A stretch of DNA of 64,000 bases, from NCBI RefSeq assembly GCF_032818155.1, contig NZ_CP102589.1, positions 3,775,528 to 3,839,527 on the forward strand, given 5' to 3'. Every line of letters begins with the position of its first letter. Within the stretch, counting starts at the first letter, position 1. The translations under genes and the position numbers were made by a program. Source of the DNA: Niallia taxi (GTDB lineage: Bacteria; Bacillota; Bacilli; Bacillales; Cytobacillaceae). Positions 33,728-43,315 of this stretch are shown piece after piece. The notes beneath the pieces are model-generated. The model did not search any database, was not told the DNA's origin, and saw only the letters and a list, made by a program, of their open reading frames with translations.

Positions 33728-34924
33728 TTATTTCTCCACTTCGTCAAGGAAGCTATCTGATCTGATTCCTGTCCTTCTTAGAATGAAATCAAAATTCACA
33801 TTAACCTTTGCTTCCGCAAAGTAGCTATTCCAGTCTTCCTTGATTTTTGAAAACTGATTATTATGCTGCCTTCTCATTATTTCTCCAAATCCGAATATAT
33901 CAAGCCCGTATTCATTTTGCATTTTTGCGACAGTTTTTTGTATTTTGTCAGCGGCTGATTTGCTGACAAGATCTTCATATTTCTTAAAAGTCTCTATTTT
34001 ATCCAATGATTTATAGCATTGTGTTCCTTCAATATATCCCTCTGCTTTAACGTTAATATTAAATTCGGGCCTTACTCCGTCCATCTTCGTTTGTACATCT
34101 GTTGTGGAATGAATAATTCTAACAGCACTATATTCATCTTCACCGCATTGTACTGTTAATGTCGTATTTTTGAATTTGTCCGTTATCCATAAATAAACCC
34201 TAGTGTCGTCTAATGGCAGAAAACCCGCCAGCTTCTTCTTGTTAAAGAAGCCAAGAGAATCTACTAAAACGATCGCTTCTGGCGTTACATTATTCATATT
34301 CTCTACAGTGGCACCGACCTTTTTATCACCTTCGACAACTACTGCATTTAAGACAGCCTCTTTCCCCTCTAAGGTGACATCATTGATAAAATCATTTATC
34401 CGCATGTCCGGATCTCCACCCCAGTCTTGGAACATATTCTCAAGCTGTGTGGACAGCTTCAGTGAGGATGACTTACGGTATAGATTTGTGACCTTCAACA
34501 CATCTGACGCCTTACTGTCTTTAGCAATGAGAATTTTAAAATCATCGCGCAGCTCTCTGTTCCTCTCTAAGTAATCAATAAAATCAATCATGCCTGATTT
34601 TGCCACGTCTTCACCAATAACAAGCAGCTTCATATGAGAAAAAACAAGATACTGTGCATAATATTGGCTGAACTGATGGCTGACCTCCGATAAGGTTTCT
34701 CCTTCAATCGTTTCTACTAACGAGGGAGCATTTCCTCCGCTCGTCCGTGAATTCAGCTCTGCGGCATTCAAGGCTTCAACGGTAACCTCATATTTCCCGT
34801 CGTCACCTTTATCAATAGCCATCCCAGAAACCAGCTTTATCTCTGAAAGCTCCTTCCGATCCCAGCATCCACCCAAAAGGAATACAACTAAAACAGAGAT
34901 TAACATCTTTCCAAAAAGCTTCAA
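33728..34924 (-). CDS. Spore germinant receptor C subunit (lipoprotein)
   Basis: 398-residue Ger(x)C lipoprotein of the inner spore membrane. The lipobox LGGCWDRKELSEI at residues 17-30 is the diagnostic GerC start. The start codon is TTG, overlapping the A-subunit stop; GGAGG lies nine bases upstream. Last gene of the operon. The germinant cannot be deduced. Confidence 0.93.
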   Translation of the reverse strand: MKLFGKMLISVLVVFLLGGCWDRKELSEIKLVSGMAIDKGDDGKYEVTVEALNAAELNSRTSGGNAPSLVETIEGETLSEVSHQFSQYYAQYLVFSHMKLLVIGEDVAKSGMIDFIDYLERNRELRDDFKILIAKDSKASDVLKVTNLYRKSSSLKLSTQLENMFQDWGGDPDMRINDFINDVTLEGKEAVLNAVVVEGDKKVGATVENMNNVTPEAIVLVDSLGFFNKKKLAGFLPLDDTRVYLWITDKFKNTTLTVQCGEDEYSAVRIIHSTTDVQTKMDGVRPEFNINVKAEGYIEGTQCYKSLDKIETFKKYEDLVSKSAADKIQKTVAKMQNEYGLDIFGFGEIMRRQHNNQFSKIKEDWNSYFAEAKVNVNFDFILRRTGIRSDSFLDEVEK

Positions 34925-36519
34925 TCTCCACTGCCTCCTTTCGACTGCTTAGGAGGAGATGGAGATCCTTGAGGCTTTTGCTTATCTAGGGTGGTAGGAC
35001 TTAAATAAGCTGGCCGCTTGTTTTGGAACCAAATCGGTGTACGGATAAAGATATCCTTTTGGTCCTCGACTATAAATGGTGCAACTGGAGCTAGATAAGG
35101 AACACCTACAGACCGAAGCGAGCTAAGATGTGCCACCATGAATATCAACACGAGTAATACACCATACAATCCTAGTATGGAAGCGACTATAATAAGAACA
35201 AATCGGATAAGCCGTGAAGCATTCGCAAAGCTGTAGTTCGGAAACACAAAGTTGGCAATTGCCGTAATTGCCACAATGATGACCATGATATTAGAAATAA
35301 TTCCCGCTTCTGCTGCAGCCTGACCGATAACTAACGCACCTACGATTGATACTGTCTGCCCAACGGCCCTTGGCATGCGGACACCGGCTTCCCTTAGTAT
35401 TTCAAAGGTTATTTCCATAATAAAGACCTCAATTACCGCAGGGAACGGCACACCCTCCCGCTGGGCGATAACACTTAACAGCAAGGTTGTCGGCAATAAC
35501 TCTGGGTGAAAGGTCAAGACTCCTACATATGCAGAAGGCATAAGCAGCCCGATCATAAAGGACAAATACCTTATCATCCTGATAAAACTGCTCATAAAGT
35601 AGTTTTGGTAATTATCTTCAGATGATATAAAGAAATCTGTCAATACAGCAGGAACGAGCAAAATAAAGGGTGTTCCATCTGTAATAATGGCAATTTTCCC
35701 ATCCAAAAGCGCAGAGCTGACAGAGTCTGGTCGCTCTGTATTCAAGGCTAAAGGAAAAACAGTCGCCGATTTATCTTGAATAAGCTCCTCTATATTTGCA
35801 GACTCAAAAATAGCAGAAATATTGATATCTTTTATCCGCTTCCGAACCTCTTCCAAAATCTTTTCATTAACAATTCCTTTGACGGAGCCAATGTATACAC
35901 TTGTTCTTGTTTCATTACCTACCTTGAACTTTTCAAATTGTAGATTATGATTTTTGATTCTTTTTCGGATCAAGTTAATGTTCGTAGAAATATCTTCGAC
36001 AAAGGCATCCTTCGGTCCTCTAACAACTGTTTGTGTTGTTGGCTCTGAGACCGTTCTTCCTTCACTGTTGATAAAGCTTATAGTGAGTGCTGCCGGAACG
36101 CCTTTTATGATAACAGCAATCCTTCCCTCAAGAATAGTCTCCGTCATTTCACTTAGTGTATGGATGAGCTTATAACCTGAGACTCCAAAGGCTTTTTTTC
36201 CAAAGGCTTGCAGTTCATCGACACTGGTAATTCTTATATCTTGTTCAACAGGACTTTCCAGGGTTTGTCCAAGCATATCTTTAAGGAAGTCTGTATTGAT
36301 AACCGTATCCAAATAGAAAATAATTGCTTCAGATTTACCAACAAGTATATCATCTGCCTTTAAATCTGCAGTATGTCCAAAAATCTTTTTAATTTCATCC
36401 TTTATCGTTTCAAAGCTGATGTTTTTCATTTCAATTTCTTGTGCTTTGCTTGGTGTGGAATTGGAAGGAATTTGTTTTTTCGAGTTAATATTCATCAGTT
36501 TTTTCAAAAACTTGTTCAT
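34921..36519 (-). CDS. Spore germinant receptor A subunit
   Basis: 532 residues: soluble N-terminal domain (about 1-290) and C-terminal membrane region (about 300-480), with the GerA hallmarks VVRGPKDAFVEDISTNI and KIAIITDGTPF, and a proline/lysine-rich tail. Start at 36519 has AAGGAGG upstream; the 13 codons before it lie in the B-subunit end. Overlaps the C subunit gene. Confidence 0.94.
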   Translation of the reverse strand: MNKFLKKLMNINSKKQIPSNSTPSKAQEIEMKNISFETIKDEIKKIFGHTADLKADDILVGKSEAIIFYLDTVINTDFLKDMLGQTLESPVEQDIRITSVDELQAFGKKAFGVSGYKLIHTLSEMTETILEGRIAVIIKGVPAALTISFINSEGRTVSEPTTQTVVRGPKDAFVEDISTNINLIRKRIKNHNLQFEKFKVGNETRTSVYIGSVKGIVNEKILEEVRKRIKDINISAIFESANIEELIQDKSATVFPLALNTERPDSVSSALLDGKIAIITDGTPFILLVPAVLTDFFISSEDNYQNYFMSSFIRMIRYLSFMIGLLMPSAYVGVLTFHPELLPTTLLLSVIAQREGVPFPAVIEVFIMEITFEILREAGVRMPRAVGQTVSIVGALVIGQAAAEAGIISNIMVIIVAITAIANFVFPNYSFANASRLIRFVLIIVASILGLYGVLLVLIFMVAHLSSLRSVGVPYLAPVAPFIVEDQKDIFIRTPIWFQNKRPAYLSPTTLDKQKPQGSPSPPKQSKGGSGD

Positions 36520-37634
36520 GCTTTTACCTCCTTGCCTGCACTTCGGTCTTTTCTCCATTTCTTAAACAATAATGTGACAAGTATTAATATAGGAACTCCA
36601 TATTCCATCGGCAAATGCAGGACAAAAATATCCACATAAAGACCCTCCCGAATATGGTCCGAAAAGTCAGTGCTGATGAAAATGGAAAACATCGATACGA
36701 TGCATGCAATAGGAATGGAAAAAAAGCGATACGGTTTATTAAACACATATTCCAGCCCTTTAAGACCGCCATAAATAAAAACAGAGCTTTTAATTAATAT
36801 CCCAAGCATAATAATGAAGACGACTAATGCATCAATTCTTTCAATAAATTCCCCGATGCTAACTAGCCTTGCCGCACTAAGTAAAGGAAAGTTTGAACGG
36901 AGAGCGATGTTCTCCCCTAATGATGTAATTATCAGGAAAACAGACAGCAGCAAGAGCATGCTGGCAATAATAACGCCGAAAATACTAATGACTCTGCTGT
37001 ATTTAAAATTTGTCACATCGGCAAGCACCACTGTAAATGCAATCATCTCTCCATAAGGAAAGACAGATATCGATGGTACGATTGCTTTCACTATCGGTTT
37101 CCAGCCATTAGCAGCAACCGGTTCTAAATTGGAAATTTCAATATTGCCGCTTCCGTACAAGAAAATAAAAAGCATCAACATGAAGGCAAATGTATACGGT
37201 GTGAAAATTTCCGAGGTTCGTCCAAGTACCTCAATACCCATATAAAGAATGTAGCCTATTACAAGCGCAAGCAAGGCAACGGTGACCTCGATCGGCGTTA
37301 AGGGTAATATTGCCGCTGAAATCATTTCTCCAAAGTCCCTTATTACCCGACAGGCAATATAAAGAAAGTAACAAATATAACCAAGCGACATGACGATTGC
37401 TACAGGTCTGGAAAAGCAAATTTCCAATATTTCAAAGAAATTTTTTCCGGGCTGCAAGGACAGCAAAAAATAATAAGCAGATATAATAAGCAGACCAATA
37501 AAAAGCCCAGCTATTATGACAATCCAAGCATCACGCTTTGCTTCCATACCTACCCCGACTACAATAGCGCTGCCGAGCAGGAAATTTATAACTAATGTAA
37601 TTAATTGGCTTAATGATATGTTTTCCTTTAGCAT
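36516..37634 (-). CDS. Spore germinant receptor B subunit (copy 2)
   Basis: 372-residue, ten-helix APC-like transporter-fold protein of the GerB family, thought to bind germinant. It begins MLKENISLSQLITLVINFLLG and is about half-identical by eye to the B subunit just upstream, so the pair arose by tandem duplication. Overlaps the A subunit gene by four bases. Confidence 0.92.
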   Translation of the reverse strand: MLKENISLSQLITLVINFLLGSAIVVGVGMEAKRDAWIVIIAGLFIGLLIISAYYFLLSLQPGKNFFEILEICFSRPVAIVMSLGYICYFLYIACRVIRDFGEMISAAILPLTPIEVTVALLALVIGYILYMGIEVLGRTSEIFTPYTFAFMLMLFIFLYGSGNIEISNLEPVAANGWKPIVKAIVPSISVFPYGEMIAFTVVLADVTNFKYSRVISIFGVIIASMLLLLSVFLIITSLGENIALRSNFPLLSAARLVSIGEFIERIDALVVFIIMLGILIKSSVFIYGGLKGLEYVFNKPYRFFSIPIACIVSMFSIFISTDFSDHIREGLYVDIFVLHLPMEYGVPILILVTLLFKKWRKDRSAGKEVKA

Positions 37635-37670
37635 ACGCTCAACACCTTATATCTTAATGCACAGCAAGAT

Positions 37671-38795
37671 TTACATATTCCTTTCTTTCATCTGCTTGCT
37701 ATGATGTTTTCCCCTCCATTTCTTGAACAGGAGGATTACCGTCAAAAGAAGTGGCAGTCCGAACTGGAGCGGCACATGCAATAAAAACGGGTTGGAGAAT
37801 AGCCCTTCATCTAAATGATCCGAATACCCTTTTGCAATAAAAATCGAGAAAAGTGAAACCACACATGATATAGGGATTGCAAAAAAACGAAACGGAATAG
37901 TGAAAATATACTCTAATCCTTTTAATCCACCATATATGTAAATAGAGCTCTTCACTAATGTTCCTAATACCATCGTGAAGACAACAATAGCATCAACACG
38001 CTGAATAAATTCTCCAATTGAAATCAGCCTTGCTGCACTCAACAGTGGAAAATTAGAACGAAGGGCAATATTTTGACCCAATGATAAAATAATCAACACT
38101 GATGATGCTATGAGAAGAAGGCTGGAACAAATCACACTGAACATCACAACCCTGCTGCTTAAATCTAATCTCGTCACACTCGGAAGAATGAATGTTAAGA
38201 AAAGCAGCTGACCATATGGGCGGATGAGCTCATATGGAAAAATCACCTTCCATAAAGGTTCCAATCCCTCTCCCAACATAGGCTTAATATTTGATAAATC
38301 TAAATTTTTCCCTGAATATAAAAACACACATAATAAGACCATAAATATGATGGCATATGGTGTAAAAATTTCAGATGTTCTGGCAAGCACCTCTAGCCCT
38401 AAATAAAGCACATATCCAATAACAAGAAGCAGTGTAAATACGCTGAATTCAATCGGAGTAGTCGGAAGAACTGTAGCAGAAATCAATTCTCCGAAGTCCC
38501 TGATGATACGACACGCATAGTACAAGAAGTACATCGAGTAGACCAAGCTTAAGCAGATTGCTATCGGCCTTTTAAAGCAATACTCAAACATCTCGTACAG
38601 GTTTTTTCCCGGCAAGAGCGAGCTTAAATATAAATAAAATGCTGTAATCAGTATCCCAAGTGCAAATGCAATTATGAGGGCAATCCAAGCATCCTCTTTT
38701 GCGTCTAATGCAAGCCCAAAAACAATGGAGCTACCAATTTGGAAATTGAATACAATTGCTGCTAATTGGCTTAAAGAAATATTCTCTTTCAGCAT
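37671..38795 (-). CDS. Spore germinant receptor B subunit (copy 1)
   Basis: 374-residue GerB-family protein starting MLKENISLSQLAAIVFNF. It shares long stretches with the next gene, for example LRSNFPLLSAARLISIGEFI. GGAAGTGGAG precedes the ATG. Two B subunits in one receptor operon may widen germinant specificity. It lies 15 bp after the small membrane protein gene. Confidence 0.92.
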   Translation of the reverse strand: MLKENISLSQLAAIVFNFQIGSSIVFGLALDAKEDAWIALIIAFALGILITAFYLYLSSLLPGKNLYEMFEYCFKRPIAICLSLVYSMYFLYYACRIIRDFGELISATVLPTTPIEFSVFTLLLVIGYVLYLGLEVLARTSEIFTPYAIIFMVLLCVFLYSGKNLDLSNIKPMLGEGLEPLWKVIFPYELIRPYGQLLFLTFILPSVTRLDLSSRVVMFSVICSSLLLIASSVLIILSLGQNIALRSNFPLLSAARLISIGEFIQRVDAIVVFTMVLGTLVKSSIYIYGGLKGLEYIFTIPFRFFAIPISCVVSLFSIFIAKGYSDHLDEGLFSNPFLLHVPLQFGLPLLLTVILLFKKWRGKHHSKQMKERNM

Positions 38796-38810
38796 CGGAC
38801 TCCACTTCCT

Positions 38811-39053
38811 TTAGTTTTTAGCTTGTGATTTATTGCCTTGCAGCTTCTTTTTCAGCCTTCTAAAATCAACTACTACTGACCAGATAAAGCCAAAGCCAGC
38901 TGTTAATACAATGGTGATTGCTCCTGCTCCAACCTCTGCCTTGTAAATGTTCAGAAAGCAGTTTTTTAAGCTGTCATGAAAAACAAATAAATCAAGTATG
39001 AGTGTAAGGCTCCCCATCATGCCAATCATTAATAAATAAACAAATGTAACCAT
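38811..39053 (-). CDS. Small two-helix membrane protein, probable germinant receptor D subunit
   Basis: 80 residues with two membrane helices (about 3-24 and 42-63) and a basic C-terminus. As first gene of a ger operon it fits the two-helix D-subunit proteins that accompany some Bacillus germinant receptors and modulate their activity. AGGTG precedes the ATG. A minus-strand CATAATA lies upstream at a forespore -10-like position, but I find no convincing -35, so SigG control is only suspected. Confidence 0.7.
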   Translation of the reverse strand: MVTFVYLLMIGMMGSLTLILDLFVFHDSLKNCFLNIYKAEVGAGAITIVLTAGFGFIWSVVVDFRRLKKKLQGNKSQAKN

Positions 39054-39143
39054 ATATCATTTCACCTGCAAATAGTAATATTCTTGTCTTATCTTGTGAA
39101 AATTCTCCAATATTATGTAGAAAATATTTGCAGGGATAAAAAT

Positions 39144-39177
39144 AAAAAATGCCGCTGAAAATTTCGCGGCATTTTTT
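39144..39177 (-). terminator. Second of two tandem terminators after yfmL
   Basis: AAAAAATGCCGC / GCGGCATTTTTT with a 10-base loop; T-rich on both sides, so it also insulates the ger operon promoter region. Confidence 0.82.
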
Positions 39178-39193
39178 ATGGAAAAACTGCAAA

Positions 39194-39221
39194 AAAAGCC
39201 GCTAATTATTTAGCGGCTTTT
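39194..39221 (-). terminator. First terminator after yfmL
   Basis: AAAAGCCGCTAA-ttat-TTAGCGGCTTTT, followed by a T run on the minus strand; 15 bp past the yfmL stop. Confidence 0.87.
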
Positions 39222-39235
39222 CAATGGTCTATTAA

Positions 39236-40375
39236 TTATTTAACTTCTGAAATTTCACCTTTAAAGAAAACTTTGCGTTCTAGCGGGATATTGAGTTCTT
39301 TCAGCATTTGCTTTAATTCTCTTTCTTCCCTGTCTGTTACTAAGCTGATGACTGTTCCTTCCTTGCCGAATCTGCCTGTCCGACCGGAACGGTGGATATA
39401 CTGTGTTTTGTCTTTGGCAAAGTCAAAGTGGACAACATGTGTTATATTTTGGATATCTAATCCGCGTGCTGCAACGTCTGTTGCAAGCAGCATAGATGTT
39501 TTGCCTGAACGGAATAGCCTTGTATATTTTTGTCTGTCCATTTTGTTAAGATCGCTATGAAGTCTGCTTGTTTGAATTTCCTTAAAGGCAAGTTTTTCGT
39601 GGAGTACATCCAATGTACCGATATCCTTAACAAAAACAAGCACTTTCGCATTCTCCAAACGAGAGATTTTCTCCATCAGCTTGATTTTGTCTCGATGCTC
39701 TGCCTGGAAATAGATATGATTTACATCTGCAGCTTCAATACTCGTATCTTTTTTAACAGTAATAACAGCAGGTTCTTGGAGCAATTCCTTGCCAAGCGAT
39801 GCTGTTCTTTCTGTCAGTGTTGCTGAGAACATAACAACCTGTCTTTCTTCTTTCTGTGTTGCTTTAATGATTTGACGAAGATAGTCAATATGTTCAGGAA
39901 CTAGCAGCTGATCTGCTTCATCAAGCACAATCGTTCTAACTTCATGCATTTTAAGCTTCTTTTGCTTAATAAGCTCCAAGGCTCTACCAGGTGTACAAAT
40001 GGCGAGATGAGGACTTTTCTTCAGCTTCTCCAACTGTCTTTTTACATTGGCTCCACCGATGAAGGAAGCAGAACGGATTCCGCTGTTTTCTCCCCATTTT
40101 TGAACCTCACCAAGTATCTGCATAACCAGTTCTTGGGAAGATGCTAGAATTATCGCCTGCATAGCTCTTGATTCAGCATCGATTTTATTTAAAACTGGCA
40201 GTAGGTATGCCAGCGTTTTTCCAGTACCTGTCGGTGATTCAGCGATGATATCTTTTCCAGCTAATATTTCAGGTATCGCCTGTTCTTGAATGTTTGTCGG
40301 TTTTTGAAAGCTTGCTTTCGCCCAATTTTCTGCTACGAAAGGTTTCATCTTATTTAAAAGGTCTTGATTACTCAT
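39236..40375 (-). CDS. yfmL: DEAD-box ATP-dependent RNA helicase YfmL
   Basis: 379-residue minimal DEAD-box helicase. Q-motif region FQKPTNIQEQAIP, Walker A ESPTGTGKT, PGRALELI, VLDEADQLL, motif III SAT, and C-terminal HRSGRTGRFG are all present. There is no RNA-binding extension. Closest in length and sequence to B. subtilis YfmL, which takes part in ribosome (50S) assembly at low temperature. The start at 40375 follows AAGGAG. Confidence 0.9.
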   Translation of the reverse strand: MSNQDLLNKMKPFVAENWAKASFQKPTNIQEQAIPEILAGKDIIAESPTGTGKTLAYLLPVLNKIDAESRAMQAIILASSQELVMQILGEVQKWGENSGIRSASFIGGANVKRQLEKLKKSPHLAICTPGRALELIKQKKLKMHEVRTIVLDEADQLLVPEHIDYLRQIIKATQKEERQVVMFSATLTERTASLGKELLQEPAVITVKKDTSIEAADVNHIYFQAEHRDKIKLMEKISRLENAKVLVFVKDIGTLDVLHEKLAFKEIQTSRLHSDLNKMDRQKYTRLFRSGKTSMLLATDVAARGLDIQNITHVVHFDFAKDKTQYIHRSGRTGRFGKEGTVISLVTDREERELKQMLKELNIPLERKVFFKGEISEVK

Positions 40376-40533
40376 TTCATTCTCCTTCTTTACACAGCTT
40401 ACGCTTTTGCTCTTCACTAGGAAGAAATAGCTTTTTGCACATATGGCTGTTTCATTGCCTAATATCTACTTATTATAGATTATTCTCCTAAAAATAGATA
40501 TGCAATCATGCTAGCTGTTAAACAATGAAAAAA

Positions 40534-40561
40534 GACTGTCGGCAAATTGCTGGCGACAGTC
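40534..40561 (-). terminator. Intrinsic terminator of relP
   Basis: GACTGTCG / CGACAGTC with a 12-base loop and six T on the minus strand, 14 bp after relP. Confidence 0.85.
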
Positions 40562-40574
40562 CTGTTAAAATTTA

Positions 40575-41273
40575 TTAAACAAGGGTTTGGGCATCTCCGA
40601 CTGTTTGGTAAATATCCACCCTGTCCTTAATCTTTTTCATTTTGACATCCAGTTCATGTGCAGCATCTGCTGCTTCCTTCAGCTCTGCAAGCAAATATTC
40701 TGGAATGCCTTTATCAAATTTATAATATATTTTATGTTCAAGGCTCGCCCAGAAGTCCATCGCAATTGTTCTTATTTGCACTTCCACAAATACTTCTTCC
40801 ATTCCATTGCTTAAAAATACTGGAACTTTGATGATTAAATGCAAACTCTTGTAACCGTTTGGTTTTGGATTTTTAATATAATCCTTTACTTCAATAATTT
40901 TCAAATCGCTTTGTCTTTTGAGCATTTCATATAAATCATAAATATCCGATATGAATGAGCAGGTGATGCGGACGCCGGCAATATCGTGAATATGCTCCTT
41001 CGCATTTTCAACCGTGATGCCAAGACCTTTCCTGTTAAGCTTCACCATAATTCCCCTTGGATCTTTAATCCGGGATTTAATATGTTCAATCGGGTTATGA
41101 TTGTGGATAAATTGAAATTCTTCATTTAATATTTTAAGTTTCGTATTAACTTCCTCTAAAGCAAAACGGTAGACAATCAGGTTGTTTTTCCACTCTATTA
41201 GTTCATTGGAAAGGTCATCTAAATTCCATTCGCTTATAGGTAGAAGTCCTTCATTCTTGTTAGTACGATCCAT
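40575..41273 (-). CDS. relP: Small alarmone (p)ppGpp synthetase RelP
   Basis: 232-residue single-domain (p)ppGpp synthetase. HIHDIAGVRITCSFISDIYD, KPNGYKSLHLI and EVQIRTIAMDFWASLEHKIYYK match B. subtilis YwaC (SasA/RelP) rather than RelQ. No hydrolase, TGS or ACT domain. In other Firmicutes relP is induced by cell-wall stress. Here its promoter carries a TetR-type operator and a small ORF precedes it. AAGGAG lies 12 bases before the ATG. Confidence 0.93.
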   Translation of the reverse strand: MDRTNKNEGLLPISEWNLDDLSNELIEWKNNLIVYRFALEEVNTKLKILNEEFQFIHNHNPIEHIKSRIKDPRGIMVKLNRKGLGITVENAKEHIHDIAGVRITCSFISDIYDLYEMLKRQSDLKIIEVKDYIKNPKPNGYKSLHLIIKVPVFLSNGMEEVFVEVQIRTIAMDFWASLEHKIYYKFDKGIPEYLLAELKEAADAAHELDVKMKKIKDRVDIYQTVGDAQTLV

Positions 41274-41276
41274 AAA

Positions 41277-41375
41277 TCAATAAGTCTCCTTTGGTTTTCT
41301 TATAACCTTTTCTGCATTGACTCCTATGTTTTTCAAAAGCTCGATAATCTGATCGATCGTTTTCATTTTAACCAT
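41277..41375 (-). CDS. Small ORF (32 aa) upstream of relP
   Basis: Reads MVKMKTIDQIIELLKNIGVN and then a basic tail ending KETY, 32 codons from 41375 (or 29 from the better-spaced ATG at 41366, with GAGGTG ten bases before). It ends four bases before the relP start, and relP's ribosome binding site lies inside it, so its translation could influence relP expression. It could be a short amphipathic peptide or a translational leader. No database match can be claimed. Confidence 0.5.
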   Translation of the reverse strand: MVKMKTIDQIIELLKNIGVNAEKVIRKPKETY

Positions 41376-41417
41376 TCACCTCTTCGCCAATGTTAAGGAT
41401 GACAGGCATCTAACCCT

Positions 41418-41446
41418 ATTATAAAGAAAAATGACCGGTCAGTCAA
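41418..41446 (-). promoter_or_regulatory. relP promoter with TetR-type operator
   Basis: Minus-strand TTGACT (41441-41446) and a perfect TATAAT (41418-41423) are separated by exactly 17 bp. The spacer contains the palindrome TGACCGGTCA (41432-41441) within TGACTGACCGGTCA, the classic operator type of TetR/AcrR repressors. The repressor gene is not in the window. The promoter starts 18 bp after the ABC exporter stop codon with no terminator in between. Confidence 0.75.
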
Positions 41447-41464
41447 TCTCCTTCACTTGGCAAT

Positions 41465-43315
41465 TTAAGGACGGGTTTCCCCGTTTTCGCCAGTATCCGG
41501 GCTGAATTGATTCTGATTCAACTGAGAATAAAAACCTTTTTTCTGCAAGAGCTCGTCATGTGTCCCACGTTCGATGACTTCACCATTATTCAAGACTAGG
41601 ATACAATCAGCATGCTTAATTGTGTTAAGTCTATGGGCAACAACAAAGGAGGTTTTCCCTCTCATGAGCACCTGCAGCGCTTCTTGAATCTTCACCTCTG
41701 TTATCGTATCAATGCTGCTCGTTGCCTCATCAAGAATGAGAATCTCAGGATCAGCAAGTATTGCTCTTGCAATGGACAGCAGCTGCTTTTGACCTTGGCT
41801 TATGCTGTTGCCGTCTGCTTGCAGCACAGTTTCATAGCCGTCTGGCAGGCTGTCAATAAAGCTTTGTGCATTGGCAAGCTGTGCTGCTTGCTCCACTTCT
41901 TTGTCAGAAGCATCTAATCTTCCATAACGAATGTTTTCGCGAATAGTTCCGCCAAATAAATAGGCATCCTGAAGAACAAAGCCCATATGTTTGCGTAAAC
42001 TTTCCCTTTTTATTGAAGTAATATCCTTGCCATCAAGCTTGATGACTCCACCAGTGGCATCATAGAATCTGGACAGCAGATTAATGACCGTTGTTTTTCC
42101 CGCTCCTGTTGGGCCAACAAGAGCAATTGTTTCACCAGGCTTAGCATGGAAGCTAACACCCTCAAGTATTCCTTTATCTTCTTCATAAGCAAATGACACA
42201 TTAGAAAAGACAACATCCCCTGATACTTGATCAAGTGAGACTGCTTTTTCTTCATCCTTATCCTCGCTGTGCTCATCAAGCACTTCAAACACTCTTTCTG
42301 CCCCGGCAATGGCCGACAACAATGTGTTGAACTGGTTGGAAAGATCATTTAAAGGACGAGTGAACTGTCTTGAGTACTCAACAAATATGACGATAATTCC
42401 TATAGAAATGTTTCCTGTTTTTAAAATAATTAGGCCGCCGACGCCAACTATTAGGGCAAAACTAATATTATTGAGCATATTCATCAGCTTGGGGATAAAC
42501 CCTGAATAAACCTGTGCCCAATAGCTGACGTTCTTCAAGCTTTCACTTTTATCCACAAGCTCCATAATCATTTTATCTTCTAATGAGAAGGTTTTAACAA
42601 TACGCTGACCTGAAATGGACTCTTCAATAAAACCATTTAGCTCCCCTAATTTTTGCTGTTGCTGCTTAAAAAGCTGGCCTGTTCTGGCTGTAATCCATTT
42701 CATGCCCCAATACATGGCAGGTATGATAATTAAGCTCAAGAAAGTTAGAAGCGGACTGAGCCAAAGCATGATGGAAATCGTCCCTATGAGTGTCAGTACG
42801 CTTGAAAAAATCTGGATAACAGAGCTGTTAAGTGTTGAGCTAACATTTTCAATATCATTTGTGACCCTGCTCATCAGTTCTCCATGCTGTTTTTTATCAA
42901 AATAGGCAATTGCAAGCTCATGAAATTGGGCAAACAAGTCTGTTCGGAGCTTATAGACAGTTGATTGAGAAATGCCGATCATCCAGTAATTCTGCAAGAA
43001 TAGGCTGACAGAATAAATGAAATAGATAATGCCCAATAGCAGCAGCATCGTGCCAAGCCCGCTAAATTCTTTATTAACAATATAATTATCAATGGATATC
43101 CCTACTATATATGGGCCAAGCAGTCCTAAAAAGCAGCTGACTGCGACAAGAAAAAGCACGAGAATAAGAAGACCTTTCTGAACAGCCATGTATTGCCATA
43201 ATCGGTACAATGTCTTTCCCATATTACGTGGTTTTGCTTTAACCTTTTTCTTTACTGCCTTTGTATCTAAATCTGGCTTCGGATAATGAAAGGCTTCTGT
43301 AAATGTCTTATACAT
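41465..43315 (-). CDS. Heterodimeric ABC exporter subunit, canonical catalytic site half
   Basis: 616 residues: N-terminal cytoplasmic extension, six-helix ABC membrane domain (about 50-340) and nucleotide-binding domain with Walker A GPTGAGKT and Walker B ILILDEATSSID (catalytic Glu present). Its signature motif is altered to ISQGQKQ. With the partner it forms an exporter of the YfiB/YfiC or BmrCD kind, probably for drugs or peptides. It overlaps the partner by eight bases; AAGGAGG precedes the ATG. Confidence 0.9.
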   Translation of the reverse strand: MYKTFTEAFHYPKPDLDTKAVKKKVKAKPRNMGKTLYRLWQYMAVQKGLLILVLFLVAVSCFLGLLGPYIVGISIDNYIVNKEFSGLGTMLLLLGIIYFIYSVSLFLQNYWMIGISQSTVYKLRTDLFAQFHELAIAYFDKKQHGELMSRVTNDIENVSSTLNSSVIQIFSSVLTLIGTISIMLWLSPLLTFLSLIIIPAMYWGMKWITARTGQLFKQQQQKLGELNGFIEESISGQRIVKTFSLEDKMIMELVDKSESLKNVSYWAQVYSGFIPKLMNMLNNISFALIVGVGGLIILKTGNISIGIIVIFVEYSRQFTRPLNDLSNQFNTLLSAIAGAERVFEVLDEHSEDKDEEKAVSLDQVSGDVVFSNVSFAYEEDKGILEGVSFHAKPGETIALVGPTGAGKTTVINLLSRFYDATGGVIKLDGKDITSIKRESLRKHMGFVLQDAYLFGGTIRENIRYGRLDASDKEVEQAAQLANAQSFIDSLPDGYETVLQADGNSISQGQKQLLSIARAILADPEILILDEATSSIDTITEVKIQEALQVLMRGKTSFVVAHRLNTIKHADCILVLNNGEVIERGTHDELLQKKGFYSQLNQNQFSPDTGENGETRP

